Positions 39,970 through 47,343 of a DNA stretch of 64,000 nucleotides are shown piece by piece. The stretch spans positions 1-64,000 of the forward strand of contig NZ_FPCF01000008.1 in the NCBI RefSeq assembly GCF_900116895.1, read 5' to 3'. The stretch is from Pseudidiomarina donghaiensis (GTDB lineage: Bacteria; Pseudomonadota; Gammaproteobacteria; Enterobacterales; Alteromonadaceae). The position numbers were made by a program, and so were the translations under genes. Under the pieces are notes generated by a model that ran no database searches, was not told where the DNA came from, and worked only from the letters and a program-made list of their open reading frames with translations. The first letter of the stretch is position 1; each line of letters opens with the position of its first letter.

Positions 39970-40553
39970 CAGCGCGTAAACTGCACGCTGAATGTGACAG
40001 GTACGTTGTAGTCGATACGTTGCAAACCAGCAATTTCACGTAACTGGTCAATGCCCGCGACCAAACCAAAGGCTTTGGCGTCAATATTAATCGGTTGCGT
40101 GGTGGTCGCTAAAAAGCGGTCAGTTGCCAAGCGTGTTACTTGCAGTGCGCTTTGTATTGTTTCGCTCTTACCCGCAATAAATACCGTAATATCAACCATC
40201 AACGGCAGTGAATCGCCAACCGGCATGTCGGTCAACAGCTTCTCTTCTAAGTTCGCTGTCGCGCTGACTATGCTGTAATCTTCAGCATTGAACAAATGCT
40301 TGAGCATACGCTCGTTACGAATAGGAATTTGGGTATCCAAGCTGGTTACCGGAATTTCAATAGTAATCTCGCCGTCGACCCATTTACCTTGAATGTCAGT
40401 AAAACGGTGAGTTTCGTCAACATGATCATTTTTAACGGAAACAAAATTCAATACCGAGCTATTGCTGTCTAATTGCCAAGTATCGGCTACTGCGGTTTGA
40501 GAAAAAATGACCACAGAAGCGGCACTTGCTAAAAAAATATGTTTAAGAGACAT
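39969..40553 (-). CDS. YceI family periplasmic lipid-binding protein
   Basis: 194 residues. Signal peptide MSLKHIFLASAASVVIFSQTAVA, then the lipocalin-like YceI fold (WQLDSNSSVLNFVSVKNDHV, then IDAKAFGLV). YceI proteins bind isoprenoid or amphiphilic ligands in the periplasm. No cytochrome b561 gene is adjacent, unlike in E. coli. Confidence 0.85.
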   Translation of the reverse strand: MSLKHIFLASAASVVIFSQTAVADTWQLDSNSSVLNFVSVKNDHVDETHRFTDIQGKWVDGEITIEIPVTSLDTQIPIRNERMLKHLFNAEDYSIVSATANLEEKLLTDMPVGDSLPLMVDITVFIAGKSETIQSALQVTRLATDRFLATTTQPINIDAKAFGLVAGIDQLREIAGLQRIDYNVPVTFSVQFTR

Positions 40554-40692
40554 ACATTTACTCCTCTTGTTGGGCTATAAAAGATAGCATAAAGTGAGAC
40601 TTTGCTCGAGCCTTACGCTGAAGCTGCAGCTTAAATGATTGTTTAGGTGTATCATGACGCTGCACATCACACAGGAGACAGGATTAACAACC

Positions 40693-41556
40693 ATGTATAC
40701 GGACTCACTAACAAATTTGTTCAACGAATTTCAATTTTCCGAGCAACTGTTTCGTCCGGTTATTGCGACGTTAATTCTTATTTCCGCAATTTTGCTTATT
40801 CGGGCAATTTTGGCCAAGTTTATTCGAAAAAGTGTTAAAGCTACCGACCTACGCCGCCGCTGGTTAGTGCAAACGCGGAATGTCCTATTGTTATTCATGG
40901 TGCTCGGCTTAATGCTTATTTGGGCTGAAGAGCTGCGTACTTTAGCCTTAGGTATTGTGGCAATAGCCGTGGCTTTTGTGGTGGCCACGAAAGAACTTAT
41001 TATGTGTTTAACCGGCAGTTTAGTGAAGTCGGGCGGTAGTGCCTTTAGTATCGGTGACCGTATTCAAATAAAAGAATTTCGCGGCGACGTGATTGATCAA
41101 AACCTGCTGGCAACAACTATTTTAGAGGTTGGTCCAGGCAAATTTTCCCATCAACGCACCGGGCGCATGATCGCAATTCCTAACTCATTGTTTGTGTCTG
41201 AACCCGTAGTTAACGAAAGCTACACCCATGACTTTGTACTCCATGTTTTTACCGTGCCGTTTAAGCGCGAAGACGACTGGCCAGCCGCGCAACAGGCGTT
41301 GCTAGAATCGGCCAATCGTCATTGTGCTGATTATGTGGAACAAGCGAAGCGTTATATGCAGCGCATGAGTGATCACCGCGGTATTGACGTTCCCTCGGCC
41401 GAACCTCGGGTGACAATATCTGTGCCTGCCGCCGGCGAAATTCACCTAATTATTCGTTTCCCTACCAAATCTGGAATGCGTAGTTATATGGAACAATCGA
41501 TACTCAACGATGTGTTTCAAAACAATACGTTTACCCGAATTACCGAGAAAAACTAA
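40693..41556 (+). CDS. Mechanosensitive channel, MscS family
   Basis: 287 residues from ATG at 40693 (an upstream start at 40639 is less likely; AGGAGA lies 14 bases before the chosen ATG). Three N-terminal helices (about 22-38, 57-75, 78-100), the pore-helix-like GIVAIAVAFVVATKELIMCLTGSLVKSGG, then the beta domain (FSIGDRIQIKEFRGDVIDQNLLATTILEVG, RMIAIPNSLF) and a C-terminal alpha/beta region. Probably a small-conductance channel releasing solutes on osmotic downshock. Confidence 0.83.
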   Translation: MYTDSLTNLFNEFQFSEQLFRPVIATLILISAILLIRAILAKFIRKSVKATDLRRRWLVQTRNVLLLFMVLGLMLIWAEELRTLALGIVAIAVAFVVATKELIMCLTGSLVKSGGSAFSIGDRIQIKEFRGDVIDQNLLATTILEVGPGKFSHQRTGRMIAIPNSLFVSEPVVNESYTHDFVLHVFTVPFKREDDWPAAQQALLESANRHCADYVEQAKRYMQRMSDHRGIDVPSAEPRVTISVPAAGEIHLIIRFPTKSGMRSYMEQSILNDVFQNNTFTRITEKN

Positions 41557-41661
41557 CACCCTCGCACATGCCTGAATAGCGAATGTTATATTGCTTTTCA
41601 TTGCAAAGATTTCTATGCTCTTCTGGTGTCAAATATAATACAAAGATGTTATCAAAAAGTT

Positions 41662-41750
41662 ATCTATCTCCCGATAGATGCGTAGGGATACAGCACTAGG
41701 AAAGGACTCCATCTAATTCGGTTGCCTAGTTTGCGAAGAGCGTGTAGAGG
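41662..41750 (+). other. Possible structured leader of the small lipoprotein gene
   Basis: The 205-base gap before the lipoprotein gene holds a perfect 7-bp hairpin ATCTATC-TCCC-GATAGAT (41662-41679) and a second stem ACTAGG / CCTAGT (41695-41700 with 41725-41730), ending at AGAGG, the ribosome site. It does not match any riboswitch consensus I know; I considered cyclic-di-GMP classes and rejected them. Confidence 0.25.
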
Positions 41751-41761
41751 TTAATGCGGTG

Positions 41762-42124
41762 ATGATTTGTTTTCAACGTACACGAATTGCAGCAAGTGCT
41801 ATAGTGGCTTGCTTGTCGACAACAGCATGCTCAGATTTCACCCCAGGGTGTGGTTCTGATAAAGCCGTCGATGAGGTGTTGCGTGTTATCAAGAATCAAG
41901 CACCAACCATGCAGCACATCAAAATTCAACAGGTACATACGTTACGAACTAATTTTGCAACGGGCGAGGTGTTGTGTAGTGCTGCCGTCATTAAAACGGA
42001 TGCCAACGCCAACCAAGAACGCGTCTCGGTTGGCTATAATGTGTACTACGACACCCAGCGCCGCTTAGCCATTAGTGTATATGGAGCGCCTCATCAAACG
42101 CTGCGGACGGAGCGGGGCGACTGA
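41762..42124 (+). CDS. Small lipoprotein, unknown
   Basis: 120 residues from ATG (a GTG lies one codon earlier). Lipoprotein signal with lipobox STTAC near residue 24, then a soluble domain with two more cysteines (PGCGSD, VLCSAAV) that may pair. No family recognised. Its last 53 bases overlap the 3' end of the MHYT-GGDEF-EAL gene on the opposite strand. Confidence 0.6.
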   Translation: MICFQRTRIAASAIVACLSTTACSDFTPGCGSDKAVDEVLRVIKNQAPTMQHIKIQQVHTLRTNFATGEVLCSAAVIKTDANANQERVSVGYNVYYDTQRRLAISVYGAPHQTLRTERGD

Positions 42125-44189
42125 ATAAATAGCCTTGCAACGCATGGCAGCCTAGTTGTTTTAAATAGGCTGCTTGCTCTGGCGTTTCGACACCTTCCGC
42201 AACGGTGGTTAAGTTTAAACTTTCAGCCAGCTGAACAATGGCTTTTACAATTGAGGCCATAGAAGGCTGCGTCAACATGTCACGCACAAACGAAATATCA
42301 ATTTTAAGCGTTTCAAAAGGCAACTCGGCTAAATACGAAAGCGACGAATACCCAGTACCAAAATCGTCAATGGCAAAGTGTACGCCTAACTTTGTCAGCG
42401 CTTTCATTTTTTCAGCCACTAACTCAACATCATGTAGCATTAAGCTCTCAGTGACTTCAAGTTTCAGGCGTTGTGGGTTGATACCGGCTTGTTTTATTTG
42501 TCGCGATAAATTGTCAACAAAGTCGGGTTGCTGAAACTGTCGACCACTGACGTTAATGGCAAGTGTTAAGGTTTCGGTGTTACTGCTTAGTTGCCATTGT
42601 TTAAGAATGGCGCAGGCTTGCTCAATAACCCAGCGGCCAATAGGAATAATTAAGCCAGTGTCTTCTGCCAACGGAATAAATTCCGCAGGAGAAATAAAAC
42701 CACGCTGTGGGTGTTGCCAGCGCAGTAAACCTTCAGCACCTACCAACTTGCCCTGCGGGTCTACTTGGCCTTGCAAAAACAACTGCAATTGCTGTTGGTT
42801 CATTGCGTGCCGCAAATCACTTTCCAAGGCAATGCGCTTCGCTGCTTGTTCGGCAAGCTCAGAGCGAAATATTTCAATACCGCTATGGTGATGATTTAGT
42901 TTGGCTTGGGCGAGGGCCAAACTGGCTTCGCCCAATATCACATCTGGCTCGCCACCGGCCTGAAAACGCGTAATACCAATAGATACCGTACAAAGATGGG
43001 TAAAGTGCCCTAGTTGATATGGCGCCTCAAGTTGTGCCTGAATTTCCTTGATTCGCGCCAATGTTGTGTTTTGCGAAAGGCTAACATTCTGCTCGTGGGG
43101 GCAAGGCAGCACTAACACAAATTCATTACCGCCAGTGCGCGCACAAAATAAATTGAGCTTGTTTAAACGCTCGCCAACTTGGCGCAAAAGCATGTCGCCG
43201 TACGAAGCACCGTAGGTATTGTTGAGTGCTTTAAATTTATCTAAGTCGAAAACAACTAAAGCGTAAAACTGCACAGGTAACTGCTCGAGATGTTCGAGTA
43301 GTTGTTGCCGGTTGGCAAGCCCAGTGAGCGCGTCTTGAGTGGCTAAGTGATGAATGATCTGTTTTGCTTCGCGTTGTGATTTGGTTTGCAAATACAGACG
43401 TTTATCTACCTTGGTGCCGACAACTGCCACAACCGCAGCAATGACGGCGGCAAAACCAATCACATACGCTAACCAATTAGAGTGAACATGTGAGCCGTGT
43501 GCCTCAACAATGCCATAAAACCGCGCTGCGGTCATTGCCGTGTAATGCATTCCACTTATCGCTACGGCGATAACAGTTGCAGGCAGCAAACGGCTTGCGA
43601 AACGATCTATCGATGAACGCTGTTCATATCGCGCTAGGTTTCGGTAGGTTAGCATGGCAATAACGCCTAGTGTGAGTGCCACCACTATCGAGGTGAGGAA
43701 CCAACCGACGTGATAGAGCAACACACCGTTAAACTGCATTGCAGCCATGCCAATATAGTGCATACCACCAATACCAACGCCAAGCACAGCGCCGGCAAAT
43801 AGGCTCTTTGATAAACTCGGCACATACTGTGGGGTTAACTTAAGCTGTGTGCCTAACGCATACCAATTGGCAAGTACGGCCGGAACCACAGAAATTATAG
43901 TGAGCCCAAGCTGATGCTCAATTGCTAACGGAATTTTGAAGGCGAGCATGCCAATAAAATGCATATTCCATACCGTTAAACCAGCTATGACTGCACTCAC
44001 AAGTAACCAGCCGTGGCGATATAACGGATTTCTATACGAATTGGCGCGAACTAAGGTAAGCAATGACGTATAGGCACCTAGCAATGCAATTGCGAACGAT
44101 AAAACCACCAATCCAAGGTGATGTTCTCCTGCAATCAGTGGCAGTACCGACTGCCCGAGATCAAAAAACTGATGCCAATATTGGGTCAT
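42072..44189 (-). CDS. MHYT-GGDEF-EAL cyclic-di-GMP protein with altered catalytic motifs
   Basis: 705 residues. N-terminal MHYT sensor with seven helices and three copies of the signature (MHFIGMLAF, MHYIGMAAM, MHYTAMTAA), proposed to bind copper and sense a diatomic gas or redox state. Then GGDEF (motif here GGNEF) and EAL (motif here AEGLLRW, DDFGTGYSSLSYL intact). The Asp to Asn change suggests loss of cyclase activity; the EAL glutamate is kept, so phosphodiesterase activity is possible. Confidence 0.9.
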   Translation of the reverse strand: MTQYWHQFFDLGQSVLPLIAGEHHLGLVVLSFAIALLGAYTSLLTLVRANSYRNPLYRHGWLLVSAVIAGLTVWNMHFIGMLAFKIPLAIEHQLGLTIISVVPAVLANWYALGTQLKLTPQYVPSLSKSLFAGAVLGVGIGGMHYIGMAAMQFNGVLLYHVGWFLTSIVVALTLGVIAMLTYRNLARYEQRSSIDRFASRLLPATVIAVAISGMHYTAMTAARFYGIVEAHGSHVHSNWLAYVIGFAAVIAAVVAVVGTKVDKRLYLQTKSQREAKQIIHHLATQDALTGLANRQQLLEHLEQLPVQFYALVVFDLDKFKALNNTYGASYGDMLLRQVGERLNKLNLFCARTGGNEFVLVLPCPHEQNVSLSQNTTLARIKEIQAQLEAPYQLGHFTHLCTVSIGITRFQAGGEPDVILGEASLALAQAKLNHHHSGIEIFRSELAEQAAKRIALESDLRHAMNQQQLQLFLQGQVDPQGKLVGAEGLLRWQHPQRGFISPAEFIPLAEDTGLIIPIGRWVIEQACAILKQWQLSSNTETLTLAINVSGRQFQQPDFVDNLSRQIKQAGINPQRLKLEVTESLMLHDVELVAEKMKALTKLGVHFAIDDFGTGYSSLSYLAELPFETLKIDISFVRDMLTQPSMASIVKAIVQLAESLNLTTVAEGVETPEQAAYLKQLGCHALQGYLFSRPAPSAAFDEALHIH

Positions 44190-44304
44190 ACTCGCTTTGT
44201 CCTTGGTTTTTCTAACCTATTATTGTCTGAATCGTTACGTAGTTAGCAACGCTTTAGTTCAATGTTTTAGTTGAACTTTAGTTTAATTTTGAAGTGAACT
44301 GCAA

Positions 44305-44318
44305 AATTGTCGACAATT
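44305..44318. promoter_or_regulatory. Operator-like palindrome upstream of the GntR-prp operon
   Basis: Perfect 14-bp palindrome AATTGTCGACAATT, the TTGTCGACAA type used by many FCD-family GntR regulators, 74 bases before the regulator gene. A second partial copy (TGTCGACAATT) covers the regulator's start codon at 44392. Confidence 0.6.
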
Positions 44319-44333
44319 AGTTTGACTTTGAGC

Positions 44334-44362
44334 TTGGAATTTGAAAATTATCCGCTTAAAAT
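44334..44362 (+). promoter_or_regulatory. Probable sigma-70 promoter of the gntR-prp operon
   Basis: TTGGAA (44334-44339), 17-base spacer, TAAAAT (44357-44362). Lies between the 14-bp palindrome and the second partial operator over the start codon. Confidence 0.5.
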
Positions 44363-44391
44363 AGCTCAATCGTTCAGCTGAAGAGGTTTTC

Positions 44392-45102
44392 ATGTCGACA
44401 ATTATGGGTGAAACCTTTCAAAGCCTATTAGGGCGGTTGCCTGTGACATCTTCAGACCGGCTGCTACTAGAAATGCAACGCGCTATTGTTGAAGGTGAAC
44501 TACCTGCTGGTAGTAAGATTAGCGAACCCGAACTGGCACGTAAATTCAACGTTAGTCGAGCACCACTGCGCGAGGCCATGGCACGTTTAGAGCGTTGTCA
44601 TTTAATTGAGCGTATACCAAATGCCGGTGCACGGGTAGTTAAATTGTCGGCAGAAGGGCTACAAGCGCTATACCAAATTCGCGAAGAGCTTGAAGGGTTA
44701 GCGTGCCGACTAGCAGCCGAAAATATGGACGAGCATGAAATTGAACAATTACGCGCGTTGCTTGACCAACACTTACAGTCACAACGAGTTCGCGAAGGCG
44801 AAAGCTATTATCAAGAAGCCGGCGATCTCGATTTTCACTATCGCATTATTCTTGGCAGCAAAAACCCGTATTTGATTAACATGCTGTGCGACGAGCTGTA
44901 TTTTTTAGTGCGCATGTATCGTGTTCAGCTGGGCATGAATGGCCCACGCGTGTCACGCGCATTTGACGAACACAAAGCAATTATAAATGCCATCGCCAGT
45001 CGCGATGGCGAATTGGCGGATCTATTGATGCGCCGTCACATTGCCGCCTCGCGCGGCAACATCGAATTAAAACTGCAACAAGTAGGAACGCAACATGACT
45101 AA
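44392..45102 (+). CDS. GntR family regulator of the methylcitrate cycle (FCD type)
   Basis: 236 residues. N-terminal winged helix ([42 protein letters not shown]) and C-terminal FCD domain ([39 protein letters not shown] with the metal ligands D and H). First gene of the prp operon, overlapping prpB by eight bases; probably senses a pathway intermediate such as methylcitrate. RegPrecise-type annotations call this GntR group PrpQ, from memory. Confidence 0.87.
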   Translation: MSTIMGETFQSLLGRLPVTSSDRLLLEMQRAIVEGELPAGSKISEPELARKFNVSRAPLREAMARLERCHLIERIPNAGARVVKLSAEGLQALYQIREELEGLACRLAAENMDEHEIEQLRALLDQHLQSQRVREGESYYQEAGDLDFHYRIILGSKNPYLINMLCDELYFLVRMYRVQLGMNGPRVSRAFDEHKAIINAIASRDGELADLLMRRHIAASRGNIELKLQQVGTQHD

Positions 45103-45973
45103 AGTTCACAGTGCTGGCGCGAAGTTTCGCCAAGCCATTGCCAATAACAAACCGCTACAAATTGTCGGTACCATTAACGCATACACAGCTATGATGGCTG
45201 AGCGTGTAGGTCACCAAGCACTATATTTGTCAGGCGCAGGTGTGGCGAACGCATCATTTGGCTTGCCAGACTTAGGCATGACCTCATTGAACGACGTGTG
45301 CGAAGATATTCGCCGTATTACTGGCGCCACCGACGTGCCATTGTTAGTTGATGCCGACACCGGTTGGGGTGGGGCGTTTAACATTGCCCGTACGGTGAAA
45401 GAAATGACCCGCGCTGGCGCAGCAGGCTTCCACATCGAAGACCAAGTCGCTCAGAAACGTTGTGGTCACCGCCCTAACAAAGAGATTGTTTCGCAAGCAG
45501 AAATGGTCGATCGCGTAAAAGCGGCAGTAGATGCACGTATTGATGACCAGTTTTATATTATGGCGCGTACCGATGCATTCCAACAAGAAGGCTTAGAAGC
45601 CGCGATTGAGCGCGCCCAAGCTTGCGTTGAAGCTGGTGCCGATGCCATTTTTGCCGAAGCCGTACACACGTTAGAGCACTATCAAGCATTTACTAACGCC
45701 CTAAACGTACCAGTTCTTGCTAACATTACCGAATTTGGCGCCACGCCATTGTTCAGCAAAGACGAATTAGCGGAAGTTGGCATTGAATTAGTGCTGTATC
45801 CATTAAGTGCGTTCCGTGCCATGAACAAAGCAGCATTAAATGTGTATGAGAGCATTTTAACCAAGGGTCACCAAAAAGATGTGGTCGATAGCATGCAGAC
45901 GCGCGCGGAGTTGTATGATTTCTTAAATTATCACGCGTTCGAAGACAAACTCGATTCACTGTTTAAAAAATAA
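45095..45973 (+). CDS. prpB: 2-methylisocitrate lyase
   Basis: 292 residues. Cleaves 2-methylisocitrate to pyruvate and succinate. Signature [13 protein letters not shown] with the catalytic cysteine, DADTGWGG metal site, and the start [17 protein letters not shown]. Second gene of the operon; a 167-base spacer with tandem repeats separates it from prpC. Confidence 0.96.
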   Translation: MTKVHSAGAKFRQAIANNKPLQIVGTINAYTAMMAERVGHQALYLSGAGVANASFGLPDLGMTSLNDVCEDIRRITGATDVPLLVDADTGWGGAFNIARTVKEMTRAGAAGFHIEDQVAQKRCGHRPNKEIVSQAEMVDRVKAAVDARIDDQFYIMARTDAFQQEGLEAAIERAQACVEAGADAIFAEAVHTLEHYQAFTNALNVPVLANITEFGATPLFSKDELAEVGIELVLYPLSAFRAMNKAALNVYESILTKGHQKDVVDSMQTRAELYDFLNYHAFEDKLDSLFKK

Positions 45974-45985
45974 AAACGTTGTTCG

Positions 45986-46123
45986 TTATTCGTACGTTCG
46001 CGCTGCTCACTGTTCGTCCGCTACGCTATTCGAAGAGTGCAGGCACGTACGAACAGCGTAGCGCACGAATTACGAACAGCGAAGCGCACGAATTACGAAC
46101 AGCGAAGCGCACGAATTACGAAT
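45986..46123. repeat. Tandem 23-bp repeats and inverted arm between prpB and prpC
   Basis: Three head-to-tail copies of a 23-base unit beginning GAACAGCG and ending CACGAATTAC (46051-46073, 46074-46096, 46097-46119); copies two and three are identical, copy one differs by one base (GCGTAGCG for GCGAAGCG). The preceding 65 bases contain reversed versions (TTCGTCCGCTACGCTATTCG), so a long imperfect hairpin can form. Confidence 0.85.
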
Positions 46124-46140
46124 CAAATAAGGAGTTAAAG

Positions 46141-47265
46141 ATGGCTGAGAAGAAATTAACAGGCGCCGGTTTGCGCGGCCAAGTAGCGGGCGAGACCGCC
46201 CTTTGTACCGTTGGTAAAAGCGGTTCTGGCTTAACCTATTACGGTTATGACATTAAAGAACTCGCTGACAAAGTCACGTTTGAAGAAGTGGCTTACTTGT
46301 TGTCACGTGGCGAATTACCCAATAAAAACCAATTAGCTGAGTACAAAGCGCGTTTGAAAAAGCAACGTGGCTTGCCACAGGCGCTCAAAGATGTGTTGGA
46401 GCGTATTCCAGCAGACGCGCACCCAATGGACGTGATGCGTACCGGTTGTTCATTTTTGGGCAACATTGAGCCAGAAGAAGACTTCAGCCAAGCGGATGAC
46501 AAAATTGATCGCATGTTAGCGACTTTCCCAAGCATTTTGCTTTACTGGTACCGTTTTAGCCATGAAGGCAAGCGCATTGAAACGCAAACTGATGACGATT
46601 CAATTGGTGCGCACTTCTTACACTTATTGCACGACAAAGCGCCGTCAAAGTTACACACTGACGTGATGAACACGTCGTTAATTCTGTATGCAGAGCACGA
46701 GTTCAATGCATCAACCTTTACTGCCCGCGTGTGTGCATCAACCTTGTCAGATATTTTCTCATGTGTAACTGGTGCGATTGGCTCATTGCGTGGCCCATTG
46801 CATGGCGGCGCCAACGAAGCGGCGATGGAATTGATTGAAAACATGAAAGACGCCGATGACGCTGAGCAAACCCTAATGGGCATGCTTGAGCGCAAAGAGA
46901 AAATCATGGGCTTTGGTCACGCCATTTATCGTGAATTCGACCCACGTAATGACATCATCAAAGAGTGGTCAGAAAAGCTTTCACAAGAGTTTGGTGATAC
47001 CCGTTTGTACGATGTATCAGTGCGTTGTGAAGACGTGATGTGGCGTGAGAAGAAATTGTTCCCGAACGCTGACTTTTTCCATGCGTCGGCATACCACTAC
47101 ATGGGCATTCCAACCAAGTTGTTTACGCCTATTTTCGTGATGTCACGGGTAACTGGCTGGACTGCACACGTGAAAGAACAGCGTGCGAATAACCGTATTA
47201 TTCGCCCAAGTGCCGACTATACTGGCCCAGGCCCACGCCCTGTACCTGCTTTAGAAGACCGCTAA
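46141..47265 (+). CDS. prpC: 2-methylcitrate synthase
   Basis: 374 residues. Citrate-synthase fold: GSGLTYYGYDIKELAD, catalytic histidines in GPLHGGANEAA and GFGHAIYREFDPRND, aspartate in the NADFFHASAYHYMGIP region. Joins propionyl-CoA and oxaloacetate. AGGAG lies before ATG 46141; the frame stays open back through the repeat to 45979, but that stretch is repeat-derived and not part of the protein. Confidence 0.96.
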   Translation: MAEKKLTGAGLRGQVAGETALCTVGKSGSGLTYYGYDIKELADKVTFEEVAYLLSRGELPNKNQLAEYKARLKKQRGLPQALKDVLERIPADAHPMDVMRTGCSFLGNIEPEEDFSQADDKIDRMLATFPSILLYWYRFSHEGKRIETQTDDDSIGAHFLHLLHDKAPSKLHTDVMNTSLILYAEHEFNASTFTARVCASTLSDIFSCVTGAIGSLRGPLHGGANEAAMELIENMKDADDAEQTLMGMLERKEKIMGFGHAIYREFDPRNDIIKEWSEKLSQEFGDTRLYDVSVRCEDVMWREKKLFPNADFFHASAYHYMGIPTKLFTPIFVMSRVTGWTAHVKEQRANNRIIRPSADYTGPGPRPVPALEDR

Positions 47266-47274
47266 GCAGAGAAT

Positions 47275-47300
47275 AAAGAGGCACTTCGGTGCCTCTTTTT
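47275..47300 (+). terminator. Hairpin with T-run after prpC
   Basis: AAAGAGGCAC-TTCG-GTGCCTCTTT stem with a stable TTCG tetraloop and a T5 tail, between prpC and acnD. It may attenuate rather than fully end the operon, because acnD-prpF follow on the same strand. Confidence 0.8.
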
Positions 47301-47343
47301 GGCTGTTCTGTCGTTATCATTCATTCACTAAAGAGGCATAGCC

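Noticed and set aside
41640-41760. Possible cyclic-di-GMP riboswitch before the small lipoprotein
   Set aside because: Hairpins are present, but the conserved bases of GEMM-I and GEMM-II are not.
46051-46119. CRISPR array
   Set aside because: Repeats are head to tail with no spacers, and no cas genes are near.
45979-46140. 54-residue N-terminal extension of prpC through the repeat
   Set aside because: Repeat-derived sequence (TNSEAHELRTAKR and similar), absent from citrate synthases; AGGAG lies before ATG 46141.
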